From positions 17,902,122 through 17,966,121 of the forward strand of contig OX328101.1 of assembly GCA_946811185.2 (NCBI GenBank): a stretch of DNA of 64,000 nt, in the 5' to 3' direction. The first letter of the stretch is position 1. Each line of letters starts with the position of its first letter. The notes below the pieces were generated by a model. The model saw nothing but the letters and a program-made list of their open reading frames with translations, was not told the origin of the DNA and ran no database searches. The position numbers were made by a program, and so were the translations under genes. Positions 36,150 through 48,268 of the stretch are shown here, piece after piece. Source of the stretch: Hippopus hippopus (lineage: Eukaryota > Mollusca > Bivalvia > Cardiida > Cardiidae).

Positions 36150-37090
36150 TCTCATCATACAGTATGAGGTTTAATAACATACCATGGATGGGATTGCCCT
36201 ATGCCGACAAAAGTTTACCTACATCGCAAAAATTAGAATGCCTACACGAACATTAACAGTTCTAGATTATTTCACATAGCATGAATGGGAATGTTTTGCG
36301 CCCATATAATGATTGTTAGTAAGATCACTTATACAAGTAAGTTAACTCACAAAGCATGAATGGGCATGCCTTACGCCAACATAAAGTTACTTCACATTGC
36401 CCAAGCGGCAATGTCCTTCGCTCACATAATGTATTCGAATAGCATGAACTGGAATGCCATACGCCTGCATAGAGTATAAAGGAAGCTCACATAGCATCAG
36501 TGGTAGTGTCCTTCGCTCACATAAATGTATTGACATGGCATGAACAGGGATATCCTACGCCGACACTAAATGTAAACTTACTTTACATAAAATAAGTGGC
36601 AATGCCCTTCGCTAACATGAGATAGCTGGGGTCCTGCATGGCTCATTAGTAAAGGGTGGGAATCGTAACCTGGAGGCCCCGGGCGCGAGCCGCACTGGAT
36701 CCACTGGGTTTTTCGTGGACGTGTCCTTGGGCAAGACACTTCAGAGCCCTTGCCTAGTACTGGTAAAACCGGGGAAATACACGAATATCTGAGCTGTCGC
36801 CGTGATATGACTAAAATAAAGTTGAAAGCGGCGTAAAATACCATTCAGTCAATCAATCACATAATATAGCCTATTCAAATAGCATGGATAAGGATGCCCT
36901 ACGCCGACATTAAGTATAAGTTTAATTCACATAACATAAGTAGCAACACCTTCCCTCAATGTATTCAAATAGCACGAATAGGGATGCCCTAGGCCGTATA
37001 AAGTTAACTCACACAGTATGAATGAGAATCCCCTTCGCCGACTTAAAATGCAGTATTCACTTCATTTATATAGCTTGAATGAGAATGTCC
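36150..37090. repeat. Degenerate minisatellite split by a SINE
   Basis: About fifteen diverged copies of a unit like ATAGCATGAATGGGAATGCC followed by CTACGCCGACATAAAGT, roughly 45-90 bp apart, on both sides of the SINE at 36631-36862. Confidence 0.6.
36631..36862 (+). mobile_element. tRNA-derived SINE
   Basis: CTGCATGGCTCATTAGTAAA head, body GGGCAAGACACTTCAGAGCC, tail CGCCGTGATATGACTAAAAT and (CAAT)n. Inserted in the minisatellite. Confidence 0.7.
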
Positions 37091-38062
37091 ATGTGAAAAG
37101 TCAAACTCAAAATGTTTCCATACACCATATAAAATGAAAATGAAAAAAATCAATCAATCAATCAATCAATTAGTAGTACCTGTAAAAGGCATACCGACCT
37201 ACTAGTGCATTCACTACTTTTGTTGTCAAAAGTTTTGTAAAATGATCATTACAGAAAATTTTATTTGCATAACCTGTATAGATAGTGCAAATTAATCCTT
37301 AATTATCAAAAAAACAACACAAAGATACGAACTTTCTGCAAGCTGATTAGCATGAACATTATCCTATACACGTACATGGAAAATGAAATCATATAAATTC
37401 TAAATTTCATATAATCGATTCAAAGGTTGAACACTGAATGAACTCCAGAAAACACCAGTCAATTCTTTCCAATGGGGAAAAAAATAACCCTTTACCAAAC
37501 AATCCCAAATTTTAACGACCCACAGGAAAACGACTTTAAAAAGAAAAATGTGGGTAAAGGAGAAGGTGATAATAAGTTTTTTTTCTCCTGTTCCAACCAT
37601 GTTTTCAACTTTTTCAAAGGCGACTTCCATCATTGGAGACTTATCTAATTTGTCTTCTGCAGATGCTTTCAACTTGGACAATTCTAAATTTGTGCCGTTT
37701 GGTGAAGCATCAAATGGAGCTAGTTGTTGGTGGCAAGTGAAACAAAGCCGATATCAAGACAAGAACCAGTACGTGAAAAATAGGTACGAAATCTCGTTCA
37801 GTTTATCTGGCTGATGGGTATGAATCCAACAGGTAGTTTTTGCATTTTTCTAAAGTAAACCGACAACTTAAACTTGTGTCAAAGCCTTCAAACAAAACCT
37901 GGATTCATCGACTCTGTAAGTTCCTCAGGGAATGAATGAAACAATATGAATTAAATCACTCCGTTGTTCAATATTTCGGCTCTTGTCTTTTTCAATATAT
38001 ATTTTTGTTTTTCAAAACTCTTGAAAGAGGCAAAAACCGAAAGACTGAACAACAGAGTGATT

Positions 38063-39232
38063 CTAAAACACTGGGTAAGCCGGATTTTGAAATTCTAGGT
38101 CTAGCAAGACAACCTTCAGTTTATTACGAATTCTTCTAAATTCATATACTTTGGCCCCGTAACCTCTTATCATATAAGCCAATTTTGAAAACTCGCTTTT
38201 AGTTTTGAAAAGTATATCTGAGCGAGAAAGAATATGTTGCTCGAAAATTGCATAAAGGAAAGTTTCACAGTTTGCCGTTTTCTGATTTATGTGTAGTTCC
38301 AGCCCAGACACATTTAAAGACACACAGTTTGGAAATCGTTTTTCGGCGCGTTCTCGTATTTCTCGGTCCTCGCTTGCAATAAAGATGGTATATATGGATT
38401 CATCGGAAAATGTTCTTAGTGTCCTGAAAATCTGAATCAAATCTCGTTCTTCAATGAACTCTCGCCTGATGTGAACGCCAATCAAATTTTTTGTTCCATT
38501 GTTTGTAACAATTCTGAGAAATTCATTTACGTGGTCTTCTAAAGATTTTGTAAGCTTGAACAAAGTATTGAAAAGAAGGTTCGACGAAAAGTCTCTGTTG
38601 CCTAGGAATACCCATGGTATGGTATCGTTGACGCTGGCATGGAGTTTGACTCGTGCGTTTAATATAGCGTTTGTATTTATCTCAACTATCCGAGAGTTCC
38701 AGATGTCACCCTTTTCAAGGGTATCCAGATCCGGCAAGTTGCACTTACCGTCGATGTACTCTACGTAATATGTATCTTCTATAGACCCAGCATTTGCGAT
38801 ACACTTGGACCAATCGTATCTATTCGGCTCAAAAAAGTTGGAAAGTGAGCATGGAAAAGAGTGTTTGATAACAAACGTGCGATTAGTTAAAAGCGCCAGC
38901 AGAAATGACGAAATGATGCCTCTTTCACGATCACCCAGACCGCTGCACACTCTGGTTCTGGACGTGCAAGAATAGACCAAAAGCTTTTGGTTACAGTCCG
39001 GTTGAGGTAATCTGTAGTGAGCTGGCTTGCCACTAGTTTGGATGACGTCATGAGTGGTAGAATTCCTTTGAGTTTCATCTGCATAAGGTTCCATTGCGTA
39101 TCTTTCGAGATTTCGATTGGACCAAAGGACAATAACAAGCAAGTCCAAAGCCAAAATCGCCTGTAATAAAGACATGATATACTTAACAAGAACATAAACT
39201 GCTCTGAGTCGATTCTTTGTCAGTCGAGCCAT
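38063..39232 (-). CDS. Fucosyltransferase-like type II membrane protein (389 aa)
   Basis: Intronless ORF, ATG at 39232. A basic N-terminus (MARLTKNRLR) precedes one membrane segment at about residues 14-37, then a short stem and a catalytic-size lumenal domain: the layout of a Golgi type II glycosyltransferase. RVCSGLGDRERGI at residues 94-106 and GVHIRR at 252-257 match the GxGxR-type and HxRR nucleotide-sugar-binding motifs of the GT-B fucosyltransferase group (alpha-1,2, alpha-1,6 and O-fucosyltransferases). It has several N-glycosylation sequons (NRT, NDT, NGT) and paired cysteines. Sugar donor and acceptor cannot be told from the sequence. It is a tandem paralogue of the 41419-42606 gene, same strand, about 2.2 kb apart. 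Alternative: an uncharacterised mollusc-expanded family sharing only the fold. Confidence 0.72.
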   Translation of the reverse strand: MARLTKNRLRAVYVLVKYIMSLLQAILALDLLVIVLWSNRNLERYAMEPYADETQRNSTTHDVIQTSGKPAHYRLPQPDCNQKLLVYSCTSRTRVCSGLGDRERGIISSFLLALLTNRTFVIKHSFPCSLSNFFEPNRYDWSKCIANAGSIEDTYYVEYIDGKCNLPDLDTLEKGDIWNSRIVEINTNAILNARVKLHASVNDTIPWVFLGNRDFSSNLLFNTLFKLTKSLEDHVNEFLRIVTNNGTKNLIGVHIRREFIEERDLIQIFRTLRTFSDESIYTIFIASEDREIRERAEKRFPNCVSLNVSGLELHINQKTANCETFLYAIFEQHILSRSDILFKTKSEFSKLAYMIRGYGAKVYEFRRIRNKLKVVLLDLEFQNPAYPVF

Positions 39233-39728
39233 TTTCTTTATCGTCCCTGGGAAAGAAAATTTTTGAAAATATCGTTCGATAAGAAGAAAAGTATTTTCAC
39301 CCTTTCCCCTTCTACAATTTCTACCTATTCAAAAACGAATTCCTTTATACGAATTACTTTTAATTTGCTGTCTTCAATTGCTTTCAAATTTGATAAGTGT
39401 AAAATTTTGTCGTCTGTTAAAAAAATAAGCCCTTTATCACCTTCAGACGACTCTTCTGTCGTGCATCTGCTCACGTTGGAAAGAAAAAGTGTCGGATAGG
39501 AGAAAATACTTAAAAGATGCGATTTTCTCATTTTACCTCCTTGTTTTCACCTAAATCCATCAATTCAACTTTACTATATTTTGATAATGCATATCTTATA
39601 AATGTGTTTTCAAAAGTGGTCGTCTACAACTTTTTTTCTTGTTTATCAAGAGATAAATTAAAAAAAAAACATCCTTTTTTTTTTAAATCTGGCACACTGA
39701 ACGGAACAAATGAACAGATGGATAAATA

Positions 39729-39940
39729 TTAACTCTTAGGCTGCTAAGCGCGACTAAATGACCTTTTGCAAACAGAGTAGATCAAGATCAGACTGCACAG
39801 AACGTGCAGTCTGATCTTGAATCTACACTGTCCGATGAGGAGTTATATTTCCCCGCATAATACCTTTGTAATAGAAAAAAATGGGTTTTTGCTATCGGCT
39901 CGAAAGTTTCATTTCACTTATTTAACTGGATAAGGGTTAA
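39729..39940. repeat. MITE family 2, full length with TTAA at both ends
   Basis: TTAACTCTTAGGCTGCTAAG ... AACTGGATAAGGGTTAA, with the GATCAAGATCAGACTGCAC foldback core. The best copy in the window for defining this family. Confidence 0.85.
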
Positions 39941-40330
39941 AACAGGTTATAAAGGTATAGATGCTCAAATCTGATCGGTAGATACTATCTTTAGCAGCTC
40001 GTTGTCATTTCAAAAGTCCTTTCCTAAATTTCGTTGACCAATCAGATTCGTGCAAAACATTTACCGTGGTATGAAATTAAAATAATAAAGAAAAAAAAAA
40101 AAAAAATGTGAAAAACACTTACAAATAATGGGGACCGTGTTCTGTATGTAATAGTTGAACACATTGTTCTTATACGAGTATACAAAGTTATATCATTTTT
40201 AAAGAGGGTGATGTTTGTCAAAAACTAAGTGCCTATTGTTGAGATACACAATGGAGGTGACTCTAACCTATTATTAAAGATAAGTGCACGAAATAAAACA
40301 AGGTTTTTGATTATTGCTCTTTATAATACT

Positions 40331-40333
<3 letters not shown>

Positions 40334-40405
<72 letters not shown>

Positions 40406-40406
40406 T
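40334..40406 (+). repeat. (GA)n microsatellite
   Basis: About 36 GA units with one AAAG interruption. Confidence 0.95.
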
Positions 40407-41418
40407 TACGTAAAATAGTTTAAGATTGAGATGCGAGTTACTTACGCAAAATATTATAAGATTGAATTTCCTTGAAAGAATGACATTCATCGTCTCTGAA
40501 ATACACAAGAAATGTACACATGAATATGTGTTCCGGTATCAAGTGTTTTGTATTTGTTGTCGTAAATGTACAAAAAGACACTTCTACTTTAACATAAGTA
40601 TGATTTGGAAATGTGTACACTAGATGTACAAAGACTAAGCATTTTATTGCTTTTGTAACAGATAAAAAAAGAAAAGATGACTCACACAGCTTAGGTTATG
40701 AAAATGAAATGCTCTTCTACATACTCTTCTCAGACAAAGTTTTATTGTAAGCTCAACACGAGATAAAAAAGAAGACAAATTCATTCATTCATTCATTCAC
40801 GATCGTCTCATTTACTTATATAAAAAAGATTGTGTGAAATGACCTGTAATGAAACATATGCAGACGTATTTTAAAACAAAATCAAAAATTAAAAACAATA
40901 ACAGCAACAACCATTTATTAAAATAATCAACATGCTACGCCATACAAAGAATTTGTCTTTCGGTTGTTACCGTCCAGGATCTTACCTCCTTTTACGAATT
41001 GCTCAGTGTGCAAATGACTCCAACTGATTCATTGAATTATTGTGCTTGGACGTTTGTAAAAATTGAGACCGAACAATGTAATTTGAAATGCCAGTTGCTT
41101 CATTCTGAAGACTATGCAGCATATCGGTCAGGCGATATAGCAGTATCTGGTCGATTGTAGCTCCTAAAACTGTGCAGTTATTGCGGTATTTGATCGAGAC
41201 ATGAATACATTTTATTTCCCAATCAAAGAAGAACTTCAGAATTATGCACATATCAATAGAATGGATATTTTCCTCTCATCACATCAAAAGTTCAAAGCCT
41301 ATTTATTGCTGCAATATTTACAAAATTGACCAGCTGTAAGACTAAAAAGACTTCGTTTGTCGTGATAGTGTCTTTGGCAAATAATTATGAAAAAGATTTT
41401 GTTCGTGATGTAAAGTTG

Positions 41419-42606
41419 TTAAACGAACATCGGGTAATAAGGATCTGGAAATTCGGCTCTTAACCTTCTAGCAACTAATTCGCCGTTCTCTCTCCTAAAT
41501 TCGTACACCTTGGCGCGTTTCCCTCTTATCATGTAAGCTAACCTAGAAAACTCGCTTTCAGTTTTATAGAGAATATCTGTCCTAGAAAGGATCTGTTGCT
41601 CGAAAATGGCATAATAAAAACTAGCACATGTTGCACGTAGACGATTTACATTCAATACAACTCCATCAGTGACTTTAAGGGAAACACTATTTTGCAACTG
41701 TTTGGTCGCATAGTCTCTCAGTTCTCGTATTTCAGTCGAAAGGTAAATCGTGTACTTTGACTCATTGGAATATTTATCCATGGTTTTCAGAATGCTGGGA
41801 ATGTCTTGTTCCAGAACAAATGCTCTTCTGATATGAAGTCCAATTAAAATTTTGGTTTTATTGTAAGTTATATTACTGATGAATTCATCTACTTGCTCAT
41901 CCATAGATTGCCTGAGCTTAAATAGAACATTGAAAAGTAGATTTGTTGTAAACTCTCTGTTGCCAAGGAACACCCATGGAATTGTATCGTTCACGCTAGG
42001 ATGACTTCTGATCTTTGTATTTAATATAGCGTTTGTAGCTACTACCACAGTTTTCTCCTTCCAAATATCGCCCTTGTCTAATGTTTCAAAATCCGGAAGA
42101 TTGAAGATCCCATCAATGTCCTCAACGTAACGCGATTCTTCAGCCGATGGGTCGTCAAATATACATTTTGACCAGTTATATATATTTGGCTCGAAGAAAG
42201 TGGAAATCGAGCACCCTCTGGTGTGGTTCACTACAAAGGTTCTGTTTGTTAGCAGAGCCAATAGAAAGGTCGACACTATTCCTCTCTCACGGTCTCCCAA
42301 ACCGCCACATACTCTAGTGGATTCCGTACACTCATAGATCAATATCTTCTTATAGCAATCGGGTTGTGGGAGTGTATACTGCTTTAACTGCTGGTTCAGG
42401 TTTGAAGCAAGAGTTAGCTTAGTTTGATTCATCAAACGTTCGAAGCTAAAATCTTGGAAAATGGATCTTGAACGCCGTAATACGGGTTTTGGACGATGCA
42501 TTTCCCTGTTTGTCCAGATTGTTATTATCAACAACTCAAAGGACATGATAAGCTGAAAGAAAATAGAAACTCTAGTGCGTAAAATAAGAAAAATCTTCAT
42601 GGCCAA
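41419..42606 (-). CDS. Fucosyltransferase-like type II membrane protein (395 aa)
   Basis: Intronless ORF, ATG at 42606. Membrane segment at about residues 12-31 after a short cytosolic tail with two arginines, then a basic stem (residues 36-50) and the lumenal domain. The same signature residues as its neighbour are present: RVCGGLGDRERGI at 98-110 and GLHIRR at 256-261. The paralogues share long blocks (LPQPDC, LLALLTNRTF, NDTIPWVFLGNR, SEFSRLAYMIRG) and the C-terminal AKVYEFRR. The two stems and extreme termini have diverged freely while the core is conserved, suggesting two functional genes from a tandem duplication. A secretory-pathway glycosyltransferase is the best guess; specificity is unknown. 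Confidence 0.72.
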   Translation of the reverse strand: MAMKIFLILRTRVSIFFQLIMSFELLIITIWTNREMHRPKPVLRRSRSIFQDFSFERLMNQTKLTLASNLNQQLKQYTLPQPDCYKKILIYECTESTRVCGGLGDRERGIVSTFLLALLTNRTFVVNHTRGCSISTFFEPNIYNWSKCIFDDPSAEESRYVEDIDGIFNLPDFETLDKGDIWKEKTVVVATNAILNTKIRSHPSVNDTIPWVFLGNREFTTNLLFNVLFKLRQSMDEQVDEFISNITYNKTKILIGLHIRRAFVLEQDIPSILKTMDKYSNESKYTIYLSTEIRELRDYATKQLQNSVSLKVTDGVVLNVNRLRATCASFYYAIFEQQILSRTDILYKTESEFSRLAYMIRGKRAKVYEFRRENGELVARRLRAEFPDPYYPMFV

Positions 42607-43522
42607 GTTACAATATGATAAAATATGATTCGCAAACAGCAGAATGATAATTACTCTGTAGATCTATGACTTTCTGAACATATTGACAATGAAACCGTAA
42701 ATTGAAAGATCAGTACTATGTAATATACTCTTTATTTATCGGTATCAAAACTTGTAGACCGCAGTGTCAGAACTACATGTACGCTCGTACATGTATGTAC
42801 CATATCTATAATTTCTGATACCAAACGTAGACTGCAGCATCAGTACTACGTACTGTAGTCTTTATTTGAAGATATCAAAACTCGTACACAGCACCACGTT
42901 CTGTGTTCCATATTTATTGAAGGGGGTGTCCGAAAAGTATCAGTAAACGTTTCAACATTTTTTTGGATATTTTTTCAATAATTCTCAGATTTCGACTGTT
43001 TAAAGATACTTCGCTATGAAACAATTGACAACTTTATCCTACGTAAACACAGTTATGCAAATTCCCTAGTCACTACAGTAACGTCAGGTTTCATGGAACA
43101 CCATGGCCTACATTTTCCGGTTTTTTTGTTAAATATTTTGTCATAAACACCATTGAATTTAAATGGATTTTGTCTCTCCTGACTCAATTACAGGACACTT
43201 ATAAGTGTCAATATTGAAGCCCTTGCTTCCTGCTTTTTAGTCTGACTACACGCCTGTTCATGAAATTTGAAAAATTTAATATAAATCAAAATTGTTAACT
43301 TGCAACATCACTAAATATTGATTTATTTTAGTATTCAATAAAATAGAAATCTTGGAATATTTTTGATAACAGACAAATGGTGAATAATTACATACGCTTA
43401 GTAGGAAGCATTGAAGTGATCTGGTCGACTTGAATAGCATTCTATCTGAAAATAGCAATAAACACAATAAGAAGTAAGATTTGCCGAAAGGTAGACCTAA
43501 TCATTTTCAATCTATTGATTTG

Positions 43523-43790
43523 AGCCCTGCTCTGCGAAAAAAGGGGGCTTAATGCATCTGCAAAAAGTATCGATCCATGTCAGCCTGTGCAGTCGGCGCA
43601 GGCTGACATGGACCGAAACTTTTTGCATTTTGTAAATTTTCTGTTTGGCAAAGGACCGTTCTACCCCAAATTCCAGTGGATTGTCCTACTAAATAGATTA
43701 TATGAATCCATATTTTATGTAATGCGTTGCTTGGTATTATGCATCACGGATTTGCATTAAGCCCACTTTTGCCAGAGCACGGCTTATATG
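43523..43790. repeat. MITE family 3
   Basis: GAGCCCTGCTCTGCG ... CCAGAGCACGGCTTATATG ends, an internal palindrome CCATGTCAGCCTGTGCAGTC / GCGCAGGCTGACATGG, and the TGCATCACGG...GCATTAAGCCC block. About 265 bp. Confidence 0.75.
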
Positions 43791-44116
43791 TATTAGGAAT
43801 CGACAAAGTGGCAGTTCTATTTTTTCTAAATGCAAGAAACGTTTTGATAAAAAAGGCACTTACCACAGAAGTGTACCGATTCAGTTTTACAACAAAAGAA
43901 AAAAAACGTGACATCTGATATTGTCTTCAGCTTGACCGGTACTCTAAGGTTGTGTATGTATACACAGGGGTCAAATAATAGAAATTTACATATTTGTTTC
44001 TGTGTAAATATGTTAAATAAGTGTTCCATGTTCCAGATAAAAAACAAAAAGTAATATTTTCCAATTTTTAAGCTTTAACGCAACTTCAAACTACGTACAA
44101 ATTTTGACTACATGTA

Positions 44117-44376
44117 TATGAGCCATGCTTTGTGAAAAGGAGGCTTAATGAATCTGCAAAAACTATCGACCATGGCCAGCATGCGCTGTTTGCGTATGCT
44201 GACCTGGGCCGAAACTTTTTGCTATTGGTCGATTTTCTGCATGTCAAGGGACCAGTCTACCTCATGATTCAGTCCATTGTTTGACAAACAGCATTTATGG
44301 ATCCCTAATGTTGAGATGACTTGCTAGGTATCATGCATCACGGAGACGCATTAAGCCCCATTTTTCCAGAGCATAG
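44117..44376. repeat. MITE family 3
   Basis: ATGAGCCATGCTTTGTG start and CCAGAGCATAGCTCAT end, diverged central palindrome. Confidence 0.72.
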
Positions 44377-46111
44377 CTCATTTTTTTTGACTAGGAAATA
44401 TGATTTTGATATTTGATTTTACTACACATTAGACAGAGAAAGAAAGAAAGAAAGAGAGAAAAAGAGAGGGGGGAGAGAAGAAGACGAGAGAGAGAGAGAC
44501 AGACAGAAAGACAACCGCGCAATGCGGGTACGTTATACTGCATAATTTTAGTCATCGGAGCTTTTATCTATCTATTCCACTAATAAAGAGGGACGATATA
44601 GGGCGGATACTTTCTAAAGCTTTGAATTTATTACATAATAGATGCTAACTATGAACAAGGCTTAATGCATAAAAAGACGTGAAGGCACTGTGGCAAATGA
44701 AGAGATTGCTAACTTTGGGTTATTTGCTCTTTTGCTACTATGTTTTCAAAAGCAGTCTGCGGCAAGATGCAGCAAATCGCATTGCCGGTGGTAACGTGTT
44801 TTTAACTCTTTTAGTCCAAATATCTTTAACTCGACCTCTCTCCACTGCTTAAAATACCATCCATTGAAATCAAGGAAGAGTTTTATCTTATAGACTTGAC
44901 CAAGCAAGCAGACAGTATAGATCAAAGATTAGACCGCACGTTCTGTAAATTCTGATCTTGATCTATGCCGTCCACAAAAGCGCTCGTTTTCACCTATAGC
45001 GTGGAAAGTGTAAGAGATGCGAGAGATTGTGTTAAAAAAAACTTGAAACTTCGCATCCCTTTAAATGATTTAAGGTAAAACCTCTAAACTTACTTGCAGT
45101 GATGGCTTCCAAGTAGAAAACTTCAAGTCCATGAAAGGGCGCATTTTGTCGGACACAGATCACCATTTGTTCTATTTTTTCGCACCCAAAAATGCGTTTG
45201 CACAAAACACCCGACATGTTGGGGAAAAAAAGCGTCCAAAATTTATCCCTTACGCTGCTAAGCGCGACTTACTGACCTTTTGCGGACAATGTAGATCAAG
45301 ATCAGACTGCACAAAACGTGCAGTCTGATCTTGATTCTACTCTGTCCGATAAGGAGGTATTTTTCTCAGAAAAAAATTATAATAAGTCTGCATTAACATT
45401 ATTCCGTTTAGTACTATCGGCTTGAAAGTTTTATTTATTAAGCAGGAGGAGGGTTTAGGCGTTTGAATGCCTAAGACCATCAAATTGTGACCGTGTTTGA
45501 ACCGACGCTAACCTTGCGGAAGTAGCGCACATGGTACCGGTAACCTTTTTGACAAAGATGGCAAAGATGCGGTTGCTTTCGGCAGCCTTTACACGTCTAC
45601 AAATTCATAAAGTCGCAAAGATATCGTAGCGCGAAGAGAATTTTCTTGAGAAATCGGGCGAGTTTTTGAAGGCCACGAAGCTGTTGCATGGCAACCACGG
45701 GAATTACTCTCAAATTATCGTGGCTTTTAATTTTGAGCTTTGTCAGGCTTGGGTTCGTATGTTGTCAGCCAGGGCCAATACTCACCAACAGTTCTAACTT
45801 GCCTTTCTCAGTCTAAATCTAAGGTCCGTATTGAACAACCTTTTCATAGTTTCATTCTAGGTCTTTTTCTAGGTTTAGGAGGAACGCAATTTCTGAATTG
45901 GTTTCGTTTAGCCGATCAGAAGTTACATGTATGTTATTTTCAAATTTAGAAAATTTTTGAGAGTAAGGCAAAGAATGTTCTCAAGATTTGTTGGTGAATA
46001 CGGGCCTAGATTGAGAAAGTAACACAATCTCTAATTGGCGAAACCATAAGAAATTATGTAACTTTCAAATTTGGCGAATTCCTGAGCATGTCTTAGACTT
46101 TTATTAAGAAT

Positions 46112-46445
46112 GGGTGAGCCGAGCCCCGGTAGCTAAGTCGGTGGCCTACAGGACTTGAGAAAGGGGGATCGCTGGTTCGATTTTCGGCTCGACCAATTCC
46201 TTTCCGAGGCATGATTAATGATACAGTCATTGTGACAAGATTCATTCCTCTCTCGCCGCTGACCATTGTTTCGACGATGTTTATGTGGGAAAGCAGCCAT
46301 TGGATTCGAAAGAATAGTCTGCGGAGTAATGGTAAAAGAAACTTTAGGAAAGTATGGATAGGTGCACCTGTCGCCGCGATGTAAATGAAATAATGTTGAA
46401 AATGGCGTCAAACACCATATAATCAATCAATGAATCAATCAATAA
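46112..46445 (+). mobile_element. tRNA-derived SINE
   Basis: Box A-like GGTAGCTAAGTCGGTGGCCT and a good box B, GGTTCGATTTTC, then the GATACAGTCATTGTGACAAG and TGTTTATGTGGGAAAGCAGC body blocks, the CTGTCGCCGCGATGTAAATG tail and (CAAT)n. The youngest-looking SINE here. Confidence 0.75.
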
Positions 46446-46473
46446 ATCAATCATAAGAATAGTTGTTGATTGC

Positions 46474-46757
46474 GAGCACGGCTCAAGTGTATATTTTTAG
46501 TTAGGAATCCGACCCAAACTTATAATTGCAATTTGAAATAGTTTTAATCGGAATCTGTGACAGAGACTGGGCGGACAGTATATATCCAAGATCAAACTGC
46601 ACGTTCTGTTCAGTCTTTGTTACAGAACGTGCAAGTTGATCTTGGATATATACTGTTCGCTCAGTCTTTGTTACAGATTCTGATTAAAACTATTTTAAAT
46701 TGCAATTATAAGTTTGGGTCGGATTCCTTATTGAAAATATACATTTGAGCCGTGCTC
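46474..46757. repeat. 284-bp near-perfect palindrome
   Basis: GAGCACGGCTC at the left and GAGCCGTGCTC at the right frame two arms of about 120 bp (both contain AATCCGACCCAAACTTATAA or its inverse). The centre is the family 2 core, and the right edge is the start of a family 3 element (46747-46990). Confidence 0.8.
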
Positions 46758-48004
46758 TGGCAAAAAAGGTGTTCATGCATCTCTGTGATGCATGATACCA
46801 AGCAAGTCATCGCATACTTATGGATCCACAACAACCTCTGTTTTTTAACAGCTGACTTAGTCATAAGGTAGACTGGGCCCTGGACATACAGAAAATTGAC
46901 CAATAGCGAAAAGTTTCAACTCAGGTCAGCCTTCGCGGGTCGATACTTTTCGCAGATGAATTAAGCCCCCTTTTCACAGAGCATGGCTTATTTAGTATAA
47001 TAAGCGCTGTAAGGTTAAACCATTTTACCACACATTTCTGACTTTTAACAACCCTGATGAAGAAGGTTTTTGAGAACATGGTGGGAAAAGGAGAAAATGC
47101 TGGTAAGCAGCATTTTCTCCTTTTTCCCACAATGTTTTCTACCCTGTGATAGACAATTTCGTGCCTTGATTTACATTTAGCTTGTCTTTTTGCAAATACT
47201 AAGTCAATTTGGATTAGGCTAAAATTTCGTCCTCAGACCATAACAGCAGATTAAAATAATCGGGTTCAATGTGAATAAAACGTATGTAAAGTTCTGGCTG
47301 ACAGTAAGGAATGAGTACAGAATTGTTTCCTCTGTTGTGAATTAAAGGCCAACTGGTGGCCAAAAGTAAACAATGCGGGTGTTAAAATGTATTTAGATTT
47401 AAATCATACCACCTAAAAACAGGGATACTATTGTGAAGATGAAAATCTGTTATTGTAAGGACGGTCCTGTTGTTAGTCGCTAGCAGAAAAACGAATTTTA
47501 AAACCAGGTAAAAAATAAAACGTGCAAAGGATAGAGCGACCTGGCAACTTTTTACATAGTTTTAGAATTTATTGTTCTGCCAGTGACTAACACTTGGACT
47601 GACCGTACAATAACAGATCGTAATATTCTCTATAATTTCCATATTTTTAAATGGTATTATTAAAATGTATGTGCATTAGAACACCAGCATAGTTTACTTT
47701 TGGCTGCTACTGGGCCTTTAAAATATCATAAACAAATAAATGAAATGCACAAAAATAAGCATATAAAACAACACTTTCAAGATTTATAAGGCGTGTACTA
47801 CATTGTCTAAAATTTTAAATGCCCCCACCTCTATAATGGAACAAAAATGATTCTTACCTGCATTTCAAAATCTCCAGAGCCGTGAACAACGTAACAGCTC
47901 GAAACCAAGAGGCATTCGAATCGAATATAGTGTTTACATTATTTAAAATATGTTTTCAGATATTGAAAATGTTGTTTGACTCAAACAAGGATAAACAATA
48001 ATTG

Positions 48005-48268
48005 AACCATGCTCTGTGAAAAGGGGGCCTAATACATCTGCGAAAAGTATCGACCCATGTCAGCCTGCGCAGTCCGCGCAGGCTGACATGGGTCGAAACT
48101 TTTCGCTATCGGTCAATTTTCTGCCCGTTAAAGGACCGGTTTACCGCATGATTTAGTCGATTGTTTTACAAAACGGATTTTTAGGGATCCATAATTATAT
48201 GATAACTTTCTAGGTATGATGTATCACGGATATGCATTAAGCTCTCTTTTGCCAGAGCAAGGCTCATA
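48005..48268. repeat. MITE family 3
   Basis: TGAACCATGCTCTGTGAAAA ... CCAGAGCAAGGCTCATA, with the perfect inner palindrome CATGTCAGCCTGCGCAGTCC / GCGCAGGCTGACATG at 48056-48090. Confidence 0.8.

Larger units (their letters stand above)
31640..38062. other. Intergenic region upstream of the SMARCAD1-like gene
   Basis: No gene recognised. Holds a MITE family 1 copy (about 32130-32330), a possible promoter (33.1-33.3 kb), a MITE family 2 copy (33602-33820), decayed MITE copies near 34.2-34.3, 35.0-35.1 and 37.48-37.71 kb, SINEs at 34.6 and 36.6 kb, a SINE fragment at about 35230-35365, a MITE family 3 fragment at 35857-35985, and a degenerate minisatellite (36.15-37.09 kb). Confidence 0.6.
39233..41418. 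other. Spacer between the two fucosyltransferase-like genes
   Basis: Contains a decayed MITE family 1 copy (about 39290-39430), MITE family 2 (39729-39940), an A-run, the GA microsatellite at 40334-40406, (CATT)n at about 40783-40800, and unique AT-rich DNA. No supported gene. Confidence 0.6.

Noticed and set aside
38887..39195. 102-aa ORF in another frame
   Set aside because: Shadow of the 389-aa glycosyltransferase-like gene.
41003..41251. 82-aa minus-strand ORF just 3' of the 395-aa gene
   Set aside because: No recognisable domain, no paralogue beside the other glycosyltransferase-like gene; cannot be supported.
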